In this document: positions 17,697-25,808 of the stretch, piece after piece
Position numbering within the stretch: position 1 is the stretch's first letter
How the letters are laid out: the number at the start of each line of letters is the position of its first letter
Made by a program: the position numbers and the translations under genes
The notes under the pieces: generated by a model
Seen by the model: only the letters and a program-made list of their open reading frames with translations
What the model was told of the DNA's origin: nothing
The model's database searches: none
Origin: DATDAW01 sp036525185
Lineage (GTDB): Bacteria; Verrucomicrobiota; Verrucomicrobiia; Chthoniobacterales; DASVRZ01
Direction of reading: 5' to 3'
Assembly: GCA_036525185.1 (NCBI GenBank)
Contig: DATDAW010000002.1
Span: forward strand, 1 to 64,000
DNA: 64,000 bases

Positions 17697-18278
17697 ATGC
17701 TTCCACGGGCTTTTTACGAGCAAGACCCACTCACAGCCGCACGGGCGCTTATCGGCTGCGAACTCGTCTGGGGCGGCTGCCGCGGTCTCATTGTGGAGAC
17801 GGAAGCCTATGCGGAATTTGGCGATGAAGCCTGCCATACATTCTCGCGAAAATCGTCCCGTGAATTTGTCGCCATCAACCCGCCCGGCACGGCCTACGTT
17901 TACCTAAACTACGGCATGTATTTTCTGTTTAACGTGCTTGTTAAAAGCGCCGCCGGTAACGGTTTCGTCCTGGTCCGTGCCGTGCAACCCACTCATGGCG
18001 TAGAGTTGATGTGTCGACGTCGTCATGTTAGCAAAATCCATGGCCTTTGCTCTGGCCCCGGAAAACTCACTATCGCTTTTGATATTTTACGTCACCACCA
18101 CGGCATCGATCTCTGCGTTGACATCGCGCAATCCATTCATGCCGGTCCAACCATTTTGCCTGTCGAAACCGACGTCCGCGTGGGCATCACGCGTTCTGCG
18201 GATTTGCCCTGGCGTTTTCTGCATCAGGACTCCCGCTTCGTCAGTATTCGTCGCCAAACGAAATTGCTCTCTCGTTAG
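17697..18278 (+). CDS. DNA-3-methyladenine glycosylase, AAG/MPG type
   Basis: Monofunctional base-excision glycosylase of the Aag family, which removes 3-methyladenine, hypoxanthine and other alkylated purines. From ATG 17697 (MLPRAFYEQDPLTAAR) it has about 193 residues, normal for the family. Landmarks are ALIGCELVW, the catalytic Glu in IVETEAYAEFGDEACHTF, and the DNA-intercalating/binding stretch GTAYVYLNYGMYFLFNV, then CSGPGKLTIAFDI. An earlier frame opens at 17652 inside nif3. It starts 12 bases after the NIF3 stop and closes the plus-strand run. A second, unrelated 3-methyladenine glycosylase (Tag) lies about 5 kb away. Confidence 0.92.
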   Translation: MLPRAFYEQDPLTAARALIGCELVWGGCRGLIVETEAYAEFGDEACHTFSRKSSREFVAINPPGTAYVYLNYGMYFLFNVLVKSAAGNGFVLVRAVQPTHGVELMCRRRHVSKIHGLCSGPGKLTIAFDILRHHHGIDLCVDIAQSIHAGPTILPVETDVRVGITRSADLPWRFLHQDSRFVSIRRQTKLLSR

Positions 18279-18363
18279 CTCTCAACCAACTGCTGCATCC
18301 GGCAGGTCTGTGGTTAGCGTTTGCTCGATCGGAACGCTACTGTTTGCCTTCTACCTTAAAAGA

Positions 18364-18393
18364 CCGGAGCCGTCCCATCCGGGACGGCTCCGG
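18364..18393 (-). terminator. Rho-independent terminator of the small lipoprotein gene
   Basis: A perfect 13-base stem (CCGGAGCCGTCCC with GGGACGGCTCCGG, positions 18364-18376 and 18381-18393) closes a 4-base loop. On the minus strand the stem is followed by TCTTTT. This places it 20 bases after the lipoprotein stop codon. On the plus strand no T-run follows, so it serves the minus-strand gene. Confidence 0.85.
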
Positions 18394-18413
18394 CGAAATC
18401 AACGGGGTGCGAT

Positions 18414-18536
18414 TTACTTCGACAAGCCAGTGCTCGCAGGAGCTGGTGCCGGTGCGGGTTCCTTCTTCGCACAGGCGCCGAGGCTGATCGCTGCGGTTGC
18501 GACGGCAACAGCTGCCAGAATTTTGACAAATTTCAT
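18414..18536 (-). CDS. Very small predicted lipoprotein (40 residues)
   Basis: From ATG 18536 the product is MKFVKILAAVAVATAA..., a signal peptide ending in the lipobox ISLGAC, followed by a mature part of only about 17 residues, KKEPAPAPAPASTGLSK, rich in Pro-Ala. A strong Shine-Dalgarno (AAAGGAGGGG, 18546-18555) sits 9 bases upstream, unusually good for this window. A textbook terminator follows. The gene is therefore a self-contained transcription unit and probably highly expressed. The role is unknown. It resembles entericidin-like and other tiny membrane-anchored lipoproteins in layout only. A longer frame to 18605 lacks such a start signal. Confidence 0.75.
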   Translation of the reverse strand: MKFVKILAAVAVATAAISLGACAKKEPAPAPAPASTGLSK

Positions 18537-18672
18537 CTTTGTTTTCCCCTCCTTTCTTAGCGGGTTGCTGATTGCGCTTTTAAGGCGGCGCGTTGTCGCT
18601 GACAACTTTTAAATCGTATTCTTTGTCTGCGATGGCGTGCCGGAAATCCCTCATCCACCGCTGCAAAAAACG

Positions 18673-19161
18673 TCAGGCAATGGTCACGGATGTTCCCGTT
18701 TCCACCAGGTCAAAAAGATCGATGATTGCCGTGTTCGCGAGTCGGATACAGCCGTGGCTGACAGGTGCGCCGAGCCGGGCCTCGTCATTCGTGCCGTGGA
18801 TGTAAATGTAACGGCCCTTGGTATTTGCATTCGAGGGCTCAACGCCATCCAGCCACAAAATCCGCGAGGTGATCTGGTCCTCTGGACTGTTCGATTCGGC
18901 CATTTCTCCCGTCGCAATCCGACCTCGAAAAATCGTTCCTACAGGTTCTCCATCGCCAAATTTTTCCGAGACAACAAAGTTTCCGGGAGGTGTCTTCAGG
19001 CTTCCGGACTCGCAGCCCAATCCCCGTAACGCAGTGGAAACCGGCGTCGAAAACACGATTTTGTAATCTTCCAGAACATTCAAACGCTGGTGCGATACGG
19101 TGATTTCAATTCTGCGATTTTTGCGCATGCCCATTGATCGCACGAAAACGCTTCCGGTCAT
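18673..19161 (-). CDS. L,D-transpeptidase catalytic domain protein (YkuD fold)
   Basis: Cell-wall cross-linking enzyme family. The catalytic motif is YIHGTNDEARLGAPVSHGCIRL with the nucleophilic Cys in SHGCIRL and the partner His in HGTND. The region before it (SLKTPPGNFVVSEKFGDGEP) is the usual YkuD beta core. From the chosen ATG at 19161 the protein has 163 residues and no visible signal peptide; ATG 19134 is an alternative. The frame stays open to 19278, but that would overlap the divergent pyrD start. Lack of an export signal is odd for a periplasmic enzyme, so the true N-terminus or a non-wall role deserves attention. Confidence 0.85.
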   Translation of the reverse strand: MTGSVFVRSMGMRKNRRIEITVSHQRLNVLEDYKIVFSTPVSTALRGLGCESGSLKTPPGNFVVSEKFGDGEPVGTIFRGRIATGEMAESNSPEDQITSRILWLDGVEPSNANTKGRYIYIHGTNDEARLGAPVSHGCIRLANTAIIDLFDLVETGTSVTIA

Positions 19162-19188
19162 GCGCGGAGCTTCGCAAACTGGAGCCGA

Positions 19189-20223
19189 ATGAACGCCATC
19201 CTCAACATTGCCCGCTTTAACTATCAGCGAATCGTTCGTCCGCTGCTTTTCGGAATGGATGCCGAAGACGCGCATCATCTGGCGATGGCTCTGTTAGCCA
19301 AAATTTCACGAATGCCGACGTTTTTGAAAGCCATTCGAAGTCAGCTGAGTGCTCAGAGCCCCGCCGAGCTGTTTGGCCTGACATTTGCCAATCCCGTCGG
19401 GCTCGCTGCGGGTTTCGATAAGAACGCTTTAGCCCTTCCTGCCTGGGCGGCGCTGGGATTTGGCTTCGTCGAGATCGGGACGATTACCGCCCAAGGCCAA
19501 CCCGGAAATCCCAGACCGCGCCTTTTCCGTTACCCGGGCGCCAAGGCGGTAATCAATCGCATGGGGTTCAACAACGATGGCGCCGATGCCATCGCCGCGC
19601 GCCTCGAAAACTGGCGCAAGCTGGGTCTCTGGCCCGCTGTTCCGGTTGGCATCAATATCGGTAAATCCAAGGTCACTCCTCTGGAAAATGCTGTGGAAGA
19701 CTATCTGTACTCCTTCGAGCGTCTGCGCAGATTTGCCGGTTACTTCGTGCTTAACGTCAGCTCGCCGAATACGCCGGGCCTCCGTCAACTTCAGGAACGG
19801 GATGCCCTGGATTCGCTGCTCGCTGCGGTTCAGGCGAAAAATCACGAAACCGCTCCCAAGCCGGTGCTTCTGAAAATCGCGCCCGATCTGAGCTGGGAGC
19901 AGATCGAGGAGATTCTCGCGCTGGTTTCTGATCACAAACTCGCGGGAATCATTGCTACGAATACTACGCTGGATCATTCTTCAATCGAGCAGTGGGGCGA
20001 CCAGCAAGGAGGCCTAAGCGGTGCGCCACTGAATGACAGATCGACCGAGATCGTTGAGTTCATCGCCAGGCGAAGTGGCATTCCAGTGATTGCTGCAGGC
20101 GGGATCATGGATCCAGCATCCGCCCGGGATAAATTCAACGCTGGCGCAAAGTTGATCCAGCTTTACACCGGCTACATCTATCATGGTCCGACATTACCGG
20201 CGGATATTGTGCGCAGCCTGTAA
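19189..20223 (+). CDS. pyrD: Dihydroorotate dehydrogenase (quinone), class 2
   Basis: Membrane-associated flavoenzyme that oxidises dihydroorotate to orotate in pyrimidine synthesis and reduces quinone. The 344-residue length and the N-terminal amphipathic helices (FNYQRIVRPLLFGMDAEDAHHL) mark class 2. FMN-barrel landmarks include NPVGLAAGFDKNA, RLFRYPGAKAVINRMGFNN, the catalytic Ser region NVSSPNTPGLR, KIAPDLSWEQIEEI and the phosphate-binding VIAAGGIMDPASA. It is divergent from the L,D-transpeptidase gene with only about 27 bases between starts, and converges with a LysR gene. Confidence 0.95.
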   Translation: MNAILNIARFNYQRIVRPLLFGMDAEDAHHLAMALLAKISRMPTFLKAIRSQLSAQSPAELFGLTFANPVGLAAGFDKNALALPAWAALGFGFVEIGTITAQGQPGNPRPRLFRYPGAKAVINRMGFNNDGADAIAARLENWRKLGLWPAVPVGINIGKSKVTPLENAVEDYLYSFERLRRFAGYFVLNVSSPNTPGLRQLQERDALDSLLAAVQAKNHETAPKPVLLKIAPDLSWEQIEEILALVSDHKLAGIIATNTTLDHSSIEQWGDQQGGLSGAPLNDRSTEIVEFIARRSGIPVIAAGGIMDPASARDKFNAGAKLIQLYTGYIYHGPTLPADIVRSL

Positions 20224-20258
20224 ATGAGGCGGAAACGTTTGGACTGTACGGATGTTGT

Positions 20259-21149
20259 CTACGTGACATCCGCCGCTTTCGCTGCAGCGACAAAATTTTC
20301 CACAATTCGGGATAGATTTCCTTTTCGTCGCGCCATGCCTACAACAATCGGCGGGCTGGGCGGATCGAGGGTTAACAGTTTCAATCGCTGACCTGTCATG
20401 CATGCTATCGCACTCGAGACCAGCGCCACGCCGGACGAAGACTCGACGGAAGCCACGAGGCTTGCCGCGCCGTCGTGTTCCTCGCTGATCCGTGGCTTTG
20501 CGTTGATACTCGCAAATAACGCCTCAAGATTCTCGTGATATTCCGGATACCCCGCTCGGCTGTAGGTGATGAAACGCTCCAAGGTCAGCTGTTTGAGCGA
20601 AACGGAATCCATCTTCGCCAGTGGATGACTCGGAGCCACTGCGATGGCGACGGGATAACGGGCTATTTCCACAAACTGCAGCCCTTCGATGCTGTTGGGG
20701 CGCGGCCGTGCCATGATCGCCACATCCAATGTGCCGTTTTTCAGTCCCTCGGACATTTCGTCTGATGTAAGATCGTGCAGGGAGACGCGCACCTGGGGGA
20801 ACTCCGATTGAAAACTCCGCAGCGTCTGCGGAAGGATGCGGACTGCCAGCGTCGGAGCATATCCCACCCGAATTTCCCCCTGGAGACCGCCTGCGGCAGC
20901 GCGCACATTTCTAACCGCCTCATCCGCCCGTGCCAGCGTGGCCTGCGCTTCCGCAAGGAAAATACGGCCCGGTTCCGTGAGCCGGACGGTTTTTGCGGTG
21001 CGCTCCAGCAGGAGGACGCCAAGTTCGTCCTCGAGGTCGTGAATCTGCCTGCTCAACGCCGGTTGCGACACATGCAGCTTTGCCGCCGCGCGCGTCACGT
21101 TTTCCTCCGTGGCGACGGCAACAAAATAGCGTAAATGGCGCAGTTCCAT
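20259..21149 (-). CDS. LysR-family transcriptional regulator
   Basis: From ATG 21149 (MELRHLRYFVAVATEENVTRAA) the protein has about 296 residues, the normal LysR length. The N-terminal winged helix contains KLHVSQPALSRQIHDLEDELGV, then the linker helix and a periplasmic-binding-protein-like effector domain beginning GEIRVGYAP. It is transcribed away from the pirin-wrbA pair across 84 bases, a classic LysR arrangement, so control of those two genes is likely. The frame is open to 21332, but upstream residues do not resemble the family. Confidence 0.92.
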   Translation of the reverse strand: MELRHLRYFVAVATEENVTRAAAKLHVSQPALSRQIHDLEDELGVLLLERTAKTVRLTEPGRIFLAEAQATLARADEAVRNVRAAAGGLQGEIRVGYAPTLAVRILPQTLRSFQSEFPQVRVSLHDLTSDEMSEGLKNGTLDVAIMARPRPNSIEGLQFVEIARYPVAIAVAPSHPLAKMDSVSLKQLTLERFITYSRAGYPEYHENLEALFASINAKPRISEEHDGAASLVASVESSSGVALVSSAIACMTGQRLKLLTLDPPSPPIVVGMARRKGNLSRIVENFVAAAKAADVT

Positions 21150-21233
21150 ATCCTTCGAGCATAACCTGTACGCATCACAAGCCAAGAAACTTGATATTTC
21201 CGGCGGCTTTTCAGACCCGGTAGCGTCCTTTTC

Positions 21234-21929
21234 ATGATTACTTTGCGCAAAGCAAATGAGCGCGGACACGCCAACCTGGGTTGGCTGGACAGCTATTTTT
21301 CTTTTAGTTTCGCGGAATATTACGATCCGCAATGGATGGGATTCCGCACACTACGCGCTATTAACGACGACATTGTCCTGCCCGGCGGCGGCTTCGGCAT
21401 GCATCCGCACCGGAACATGGAGATTATTACCTACGTTCTCAGCGGATCGATCGAGCACAAGGATTCGATGGGAAACGGCCGCATCATCCAGGCGGGCGAA
21501 GTGCAATACATGGCCGCCGGAACGGGCATTCGTCACAGTGAATTCAATCCTTCCAAGGAACAGGCGACGCATCTGCTTCAAATTTGGATCGAGCCGGACA
21601 CGAAAAATGTAAAACCGTCTTATGCGGATCAATCATTCGCGGATGGTCCAAAAGGAGGGTTGAGCCTGGTCGCCAGCAAGACGGGTCGTGATGGTTCGCT
21701 GACGATTCATCAGGATGCCGATCTCTGGCTGGCGAAATTGGATCCGGACCAGACGACGGAACACAAACTTTCCCCGGGACGCAACGTGTGGCTTCAAGCC
21801 GCAGAAGGCAGTCTGGAAGTAAATGGCATCGCACTGGCTGCCGGTGATGCCATCATCGTTCGCGATGAAGCCGTTCTGACACTAACAGGACGGAAATCGT
21901 CGCAGGCGTTGTTGTTCGATCTCAATTAA
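21234..21929 (+). CDS. Pirin family bicupin protein
   Basis: A 231-residue two-cupin protein. The N-terminal cupin is a typical pirin: LGWLDSYFSFSFAEYYDP, the metal-binding HPHRNMEIITYVLSG, EHKDSMGN and AGEVQYMAAGTGIRHSEFN with a second metal His. Bacterial pirins (YhhW-like) have been linked to quercetinase activity and redox sensing, but no substrate can be assigned here. It lies 16 bases before wrbA and is divergent from a LysR gene, so an electrophile or quinone-stress regulon is a reasonable inference. Confidence 0.93.
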   Translation: MITLRKANERGHANLGWLDSYFSFSFAEYYDPQWMGFRTLRAINDDIVLPGGGFGMHPHRNMEIITYVLSGSIEHKDSMGNGRIIQAGEVQYMAAGTGIRHSEFNPSKEQATHLLQIWIEPDTKNVKPSYADQSFADGPKGGLSLVASKTGRDGSLTIHQDADLWLAKLDPDQTTEHKLSPGRNVWLQAAEGSLEVNGIALAAGDAIIVRDEAVLTLTGRKSSQALLFDLN

Positions 21930-21945
21930 AAACAAACAAACACTA

Positions 21946-22551
21946 ATGAGCACAACCAAAGTATTAGTCCTTTATTATTCGTTCTACGGTCACGTCGAAA
22001 CACTCGCGGACGCAGTTGCTGAAGGCGCGCGTTCGGTCGAGGGCGTGGAAGTCGCGCTGAAACGTGTTCCAGAGACGCTGCCGGAGGAAGTTCTCAAGCA
22101 GTATGGGGCGAAGTTGGGTCAGGTGGCTACGGTCGCCTCTCCAGCTGAGTTGGCAGATTATGACGCCATCATTTTCGGCTCACCCACCCGGTTTGGCACC
22201 GTGACATCGCAGTTGCGGAATTTCATCGAGCAAACCGGGCAGCTATGGTTGAAAGGTGCGCTCGTTGGCAAGGTGGGAAGTGTTTTTACGAGCACCGGAA
22301 CGGGTGGCGGAAATGAATCAACGATCCTGGGTTTTATCCCGACGTTGCTGCACCACGGGTTCATCTATGTAGGCGTTCCCTATGCAATTGCGGAAACGAT
22401 GGATGTTAGTGAAGTGCGCGGAGGCAGCCCGTATGGTGCAGGCACCGTTGCCGGACCGGACGGATCGCGTCAGCCTTCAGAAAAGGAAATTGCCATCGCG
22501 AAGTTTCAAGGAAAACACGTCGCGTCCGTCGCTGCGAAATTGAAAAGCTAA
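21946..22551 (+). CDS. wrbA: NAD(P)H:quinone oxidoreductase, WrbA type
   Basis: FMN-binding flavodoxin-like enzyme that reduces quinones by two electrons. At 201 residues the length is typical. Visible motifs are the FMN phosphate loop in VLYYSFYGHVETLADAV, the AIIFGSPTRFGTV loop and the TGTGGGNESTIL loop characteristic of WrbA. It is the second gene of the pirin-wrbA operon. The hexamer-repeat hairpin begins 39 bases after its stop. Confidence 0.94.
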   Translation: MSTTKVLVLYYSFYGHVETLADAVAEGARSVEGVEVALKRVPETLPEEVLKQYGAKLGQVATVASPAELADYDAIIFGSPTRFGTVTSQLRNFIEQTGQLWLKGALVGKVGSVFTSTGTGGGNESTILGFIPTLLHHGFIYVGVPYAIAETMDVSEVRGGSPYGAGTVAGPDGSRQPSEKEIAIAKFQGKHVASVAAKLKS

Positions 22552-22590
22552 CTCGACGAGAGACGCAAGCAACGGTCGCTGCGACAAACA

Positions 22591-22764
22591 CAATCTTACT
22601 CTTACTCCTACTCGTACTCGTACTCGTACTCGTAATCGTAATCGTACTCGTACTCGTAATCGTAATCTTTCTTTCTCTCGCCTCAGTCTCCGGCTCGAAA
22701 GTGAGGAAGAACGGGAGAGAATCTGAGGCGAAAAGATTTACGAGTAGGAGTAGGAGTAAGATTG
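22591..22764. repeat. 174-base intergenic element: tandem TCGTAC/TCGTAA hexamers flanked by 26-base inverted repeats
   Basis: Twelve back-to-back hexamers run from 22594 to 22665: two TCTTAC, one TCCTAC, then TCGTAC and TCGTAA in blocks 3-2-2-2. The outer arms 22591-22616 and 22739-22764 are inverted copies with a single mismatch. Inside, CGCCTCAG pairs with CTGAGGCG, so the whole can fold into one nested hairpin. It lies between the convergent wrbA and tag genes. A shorter cousin is at 4736-4765. Confidence 0.85.
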
Positions 22765-22793
22765 CCTGGGTATTCAGATTCGTTTTTCGAATC

Positions 22794-23363
22794 TCACTTG
22801 CCGAACCGAAAACAGGTGACGGTATGATCGTTGACCATTCCCGTCGCCTGCATGAAAGCGTAGCAAATCGTCGATCCGACAAACGTAAACCCACGCCGCT
22901 TCAGCTCTTTGCTCATCCGGTCGCTGATTTCCGTTCTGGCTGGGAAATCGTTCAACTCCCGGAAACGGTTCTTAATCGGTTTTCCGTCCACAAAATCCCA
23001 GAGAAACCGGGAGAATAGTTCCGGATCGCCTTTAAAATGCGTCATGAAGGCCCGGGCATTTTTTACGACACCTGCTACTTTAAGCCGGTTCCGTATGATC
23101 CCTGGGTTGAGCAAGGCTTTTGCGATCCGGGCTTCGCTCCATTTTGAGATAGCCAACGGATCGAAGTCGTCGAATTCTTTGCGGTAGTTGTCGATCCGCC
23201 CAAGGACGGTGCGCCAGCTTAGTCCCGCCTGTGCGCCCTCAAGGTTGAGCATCTCGAAAAGCTTGAGGCCATCATATTCGGGAACGCCCCACCGCGTGTC
23301 GTGATAGATCTCGTAAAGTTCATCGCCTGGCGGACACCAGGGACAACGGATTTTCGGCGGCAT
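22794..23363 (-). CDS. tag: DNA-3-methyladenine glycosylase I (Tag)
   Basis: Helix-hairpin-helix-type glycosylase that excises 3-methyladenine. From ATG 23363 (MPPKIRCPWCPPGDEL) it has about 189 residues. Family features include the N-terminal zinc Cys in RCPWC, YHDTRWGVPEYDGLKLFEML, EGAQAGLSWRTVLGRIDNYR, and the C-terminal GFTFVGSTICYAFMQATGMVNDH followed by TCFR, which supplies the remaining zinc His and Cys. An upstream in-frame start at 23444 would overlap the neighbouring esterase gene. It follows that esterase on the same strand. Together with the Mpg-type enzyme, the window encodes two different alkyl-purine glycosylases. Confidence 0.93.
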   Translation of the reverse strand: MPPKIRCPWCPPGDELYEIYHDTRWGVPEYDGLKLFEMLNLEGAQAGLSWRTVLGRIDNYRKEFDDFDPLAISKWSEARIAKALLNPGIIRNRLKVAGVVKNARAFMTHFKGDPELFSRFLWDFVDGKPIKNRFRELNDFPARTEISDRMSKELKRRGFTFVGSTICYAFMQATGMVNDHTVTCFRFGK

Positions 23364-23427
23364 GGTGTGGGCAGAAACGTTTTGCAGCTTCCTGATTTGG
23401 GAGGGGCCGGACGCCACTTCAGCGTTT

Positions 23428-24618
23428 TTATTTTTGCTGGGCAAAGAGCCACGTCAGGACTTCCGGGTTCCGAAAGGTCTGTGTCCATGAGTCATGTCCG
23501 ACGCCGGGATATTCGATGTAGCGAACGTTGCCACCTGTTTTTTCGAGTGCAGCCACCATGTTCCGGGTCCAATTAACTCCCACGGTTTCGTCAAGTGCCC
23601 CATGGAAGGTCCATATGGGAACTTTGCCGATACGAATGGCCTGCTCCGGTTTTTGTCCGCCACAGATGGGAACCGCGGCAGCGAACCGATCGGGGTACTC
23701 GACCAGCGCGCTCCAGGTGGCGAAGCCGCCCATTGAAATGCCGGTGATGTAAACTTGCGATGGATCCACGGGGAGGGTGTGAATTGTTTTTTCGATGAGC
23801 TCCATCGCGATCTCCCAAGGGCGGGTTGTGATCTCCGGTGTGACACCCCTCGAAATGAGGCCGGGGATGTTGAACCACATCACGTCTAATGGGCATTGCG
23901 GTGCGAGAAGGATCGGCGAATGGCCATGCGTATCGCAAAAGTCCAGAATGTCCGGAACGGAATGCAGGAGCTGGCTCGTGTTATTGGTCCCGCGCTCTCC
24001 TGCGCCGTGCATGAAAACAAGCAACGGGAACTTTTGGCTCGTCCCCGGATTGGCCTTCAGTGTGGCAGGTAAGTGAAGCCGATAGGGAAGCGAGTCGCCC
24101 GCCACCGATTCGTAAACCCGCGCTTCGGTCCGAGCGATCACCCTTTGTGCCGCGGCGACGGATTTCGCATCAGCCTCTGATAGTTCCCGGTCGCGCCCTT
24201 CATCGAGATCGATGTAATCGAATCGGGTCACAATATCCTCGCGATCTTCGAAACCGCTCTCTTTCTTGCTTTTTTCGAGGCTGGCGGTACCGGAATCCCT
24301 CCAGCCGCGCTTGGTCATAAAGCCGTTGAAAATTTCGATGTCACCTTCATTGAGGCGCCGTCCGTTTTCGAAACACCATTCCAGGATTTCCTCGTCCGAC
24401 TTCCCGGCGAGCACGAGTGGGATGATATCGCGGTATTTGAGGCGGAGAAAATTCAAGATGCGCGCGTCGAAACTGGTGCGATCGGCATCGCCGAGATGTT
24501 CGACGTATTCCGGCGGGAGGACGCCTTTGTCGTGCAACCGGATTTTGTCGAGCATCCGTCCGAAATAAACGATACCTCCGACCTTTGCATAAGGGCTGCG
24601 AAGATTCTTAAAATGCAT
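23428..24618 (-). CDS. DUF5069 domain fused to an alpha/beta-hydrolase (esterase/depolymerase-like)
   Basis: A 396-residue fusion. Residues 1-140 match DUF5069, a small domain I know mainly from Verrucomicrobiota and Planctomycetota: LRSPYAKVGGIVYFGRMLDKIRLH, FLRLKYRDIIPLVLAG and SDEEILEWCFENGRRL. Residues 165-396 are an alpha/beta hydrolase with FMHGAGERG oxyanion loop, nucleophile elbow GISMGGFATW (Ser295), GALDETV (probable Asp) and GVGHDSW (probable His), resembling phospholipase/carboxylesterase and PHB-depolymerase-like enzymes. No signal peptide precedes DUF5069. A charged linker (about 110-160) joins the two parts. The substrate is unknown and the pairing is unusual. Confidence 0.85.
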   Translation of the reverse strand: MHFKNLRSPYAKVGGIVYFGRMLDKIRLHDKGVLPPEYVEHLGDADRTSFDARILNFLRLKYRDIIPLVLAGKSDEEILEWCFENGRRLNEGDIEIFNGFMTKRGWRDSGTASLEKSKKESGFEDREDIVTRFDYIDLDEGRDRELSEADAKSVAAAQRVIARTEARVYESVAGDSLPYRLHLPATLKANPGTSQKFPLLVFMHGAGERGTNNTSQLLHSVPDILDFCDTHGHSPILLAPQCPLDVMWFNIPGLISRGVTPEITTRPWEIAMELIEKTIHTLPVDPSQVYITGISMGGFATWSALVEYPDRFAAAVPICGGQKPEQAIRIGKVPIWTFHGALDETVGVNWTRNMVAALEKTGGNVRYIEYPGVGHDSWTQTFRNPEVLTWLFAQQK

Positions 24619-24742
24619 GAGGCAATTGGAGCGAAAGGGCCCGGAAGTGGCAATGGCGAATGGGCATCCTGTCGCTTTTGATTGAACTCAAGTGCATGGG
24701 ACGCTCTTCTACCTCAAACGGCAGGATGCCGCCTCCACAAAA

Positions 24743-25663
24743 ATGCCCTACGAAACGACTGAACGCGACGGCCACACGCTGGATATCCTCACGAATGCAA
24801 ACAAGACCTTGCGGCTCACCGTCAGCCGCAACGGTGCTGAGCCGGTCGGGCTCGCAAAAAAGAATGCGGCCGCGGATTGGGTCGGGTTTTTATGGCGTGA
24901 CGGTGACGTGACGAAAAATCCGTCTGGCTGGAATAACCACTCAACGGTGATGGGCTATTACATTCACCGCATCTTGAACGAGAAGACGCAATATCGCGGG
25001 CATGTGATTCGTGGCGGGACGCATAGTTTTATCCGCCACAAGGTTTTTGATGCGCCGGAGGTTGGCGAAAGCGGTCTTGTTTACAAATTGTCCGCTAAAT
25101 CGATCGGGCCGGAGGAATATCCTTTCCAGGTCGATTTCACGCTCAGTTACACGCTGGATGACGCCGGTCTGCGGATTGGATTCGCGTTCGACAACCGGGA
25201 GTCAACGGAGAGCCATGTTTCGTTTGGTCTGCATCCGGGATTTGGCGTGACATCTCTCGCGGACGCGGTGGTGCTTATGCCGAAAGGGAAATACCGGCGT
25301 CATATTGCCCCGGGAAATTTTCTGTCCGGTGAAATCGTGGAGCTCGACATTGCGGGTGGTCCGATGCCGTTTGCGAAGTCGGATTTGCCCGGGTCATTCC
25401 TGCTCGAGCTCGCGACGGTGCCTGAGCGGATGTTTGTTGTGGAAGATCCGGTGACGCAAAGGCGAACGACGCTGGATTTCTCTGAAGCGCCGTATGTGAC
25501 GCTTTGGAGCGACGGGAACGACTTTGTCTGCGTGGAACCGTGTTGGGGTTTGCCGGATCACCACGAGCAGCGGGCGTTCGAGGATAAACTAGGGATTCAG
25601 ACGATACCTGCCGGCGGACGTCTGGAGGCGGGTTTTTATGTTCTACCCGAGGTCGTAGCGTAG
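24743..25663 (+). CDS. Aldose 1-epimerase (galactose mutarotase-like) family protein
   Basis: Beta-supersandwich protein of the mutarotase family, about 306 residues from ATG 24743; 24692 is an alternative. Features are MGYYIHRILNEKTQYRG, the conserved HSFIRHKVFD, ESHVSFGLHPGF (the His expected in the active site) and the late VCVEPCWGLPDHHEQ with the general-base Glu position of YeaD/GalM-like proteins. Such enzymes interconvert sugar anomers. The precise sugar cannot be read from the sequence. It is divergent from the DUF5069 esterase and precedes transketolase by about 145 bases. Confidence 0.82.
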   Translation: MPYETTERDGHTLDILTNANKTLRLTVSRNGAEPVGLAKKNAAADWVGFLWRDGDVTKNPSGWNNHSTVMGYYIHRILNEKTQYRGHVIRGGTHSFIRHKVFDAPEVGESGLVYKLSAKSIGPEEYPFQVDFTLSYTLDDAGLRIGFAFDNRESTESHVSFGLHPGFGVTSLADAVVLMPKGKYRRHIAPGNFLSGEIVELDIAGGPMPFAKSDLPGSFLLELATVPERMFVVEDPVTQRRTTLDFSEAPYVTLWSDGNDFVCVEPCWGLPDHHEQRAFEDKLGIQTIPAGGRLEAGFYVLPEVVA

Positions 25664-25808
25664 ATGCGATTTTCTGTGTCGATTCGAGGGGGATTTTTGT
25701 AACGGGCTTTCGCGCTGGTTTGGCCTTTGAACAAGACAATTGTTTAAACCGTTTGCCCTTTGCCGGTCTTTTCCGTATCGCTTTTGCATCCAAAGAAAAA
25801 ACGCCGCC

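Noticed and set aside
20249..20272. 7-base stem CGGATGT/ACATCCG over the LysR stop as a terminator
   Set aside because: The stem is short with a 10-base loop and no T-run follows on either strand.
22594..22665. Tandem repeat considered as a CRISPR array
   Set aside because: Six-base contiguous units without spacers and no cas genes; it is a simple-sequence array within an inverted repeat.
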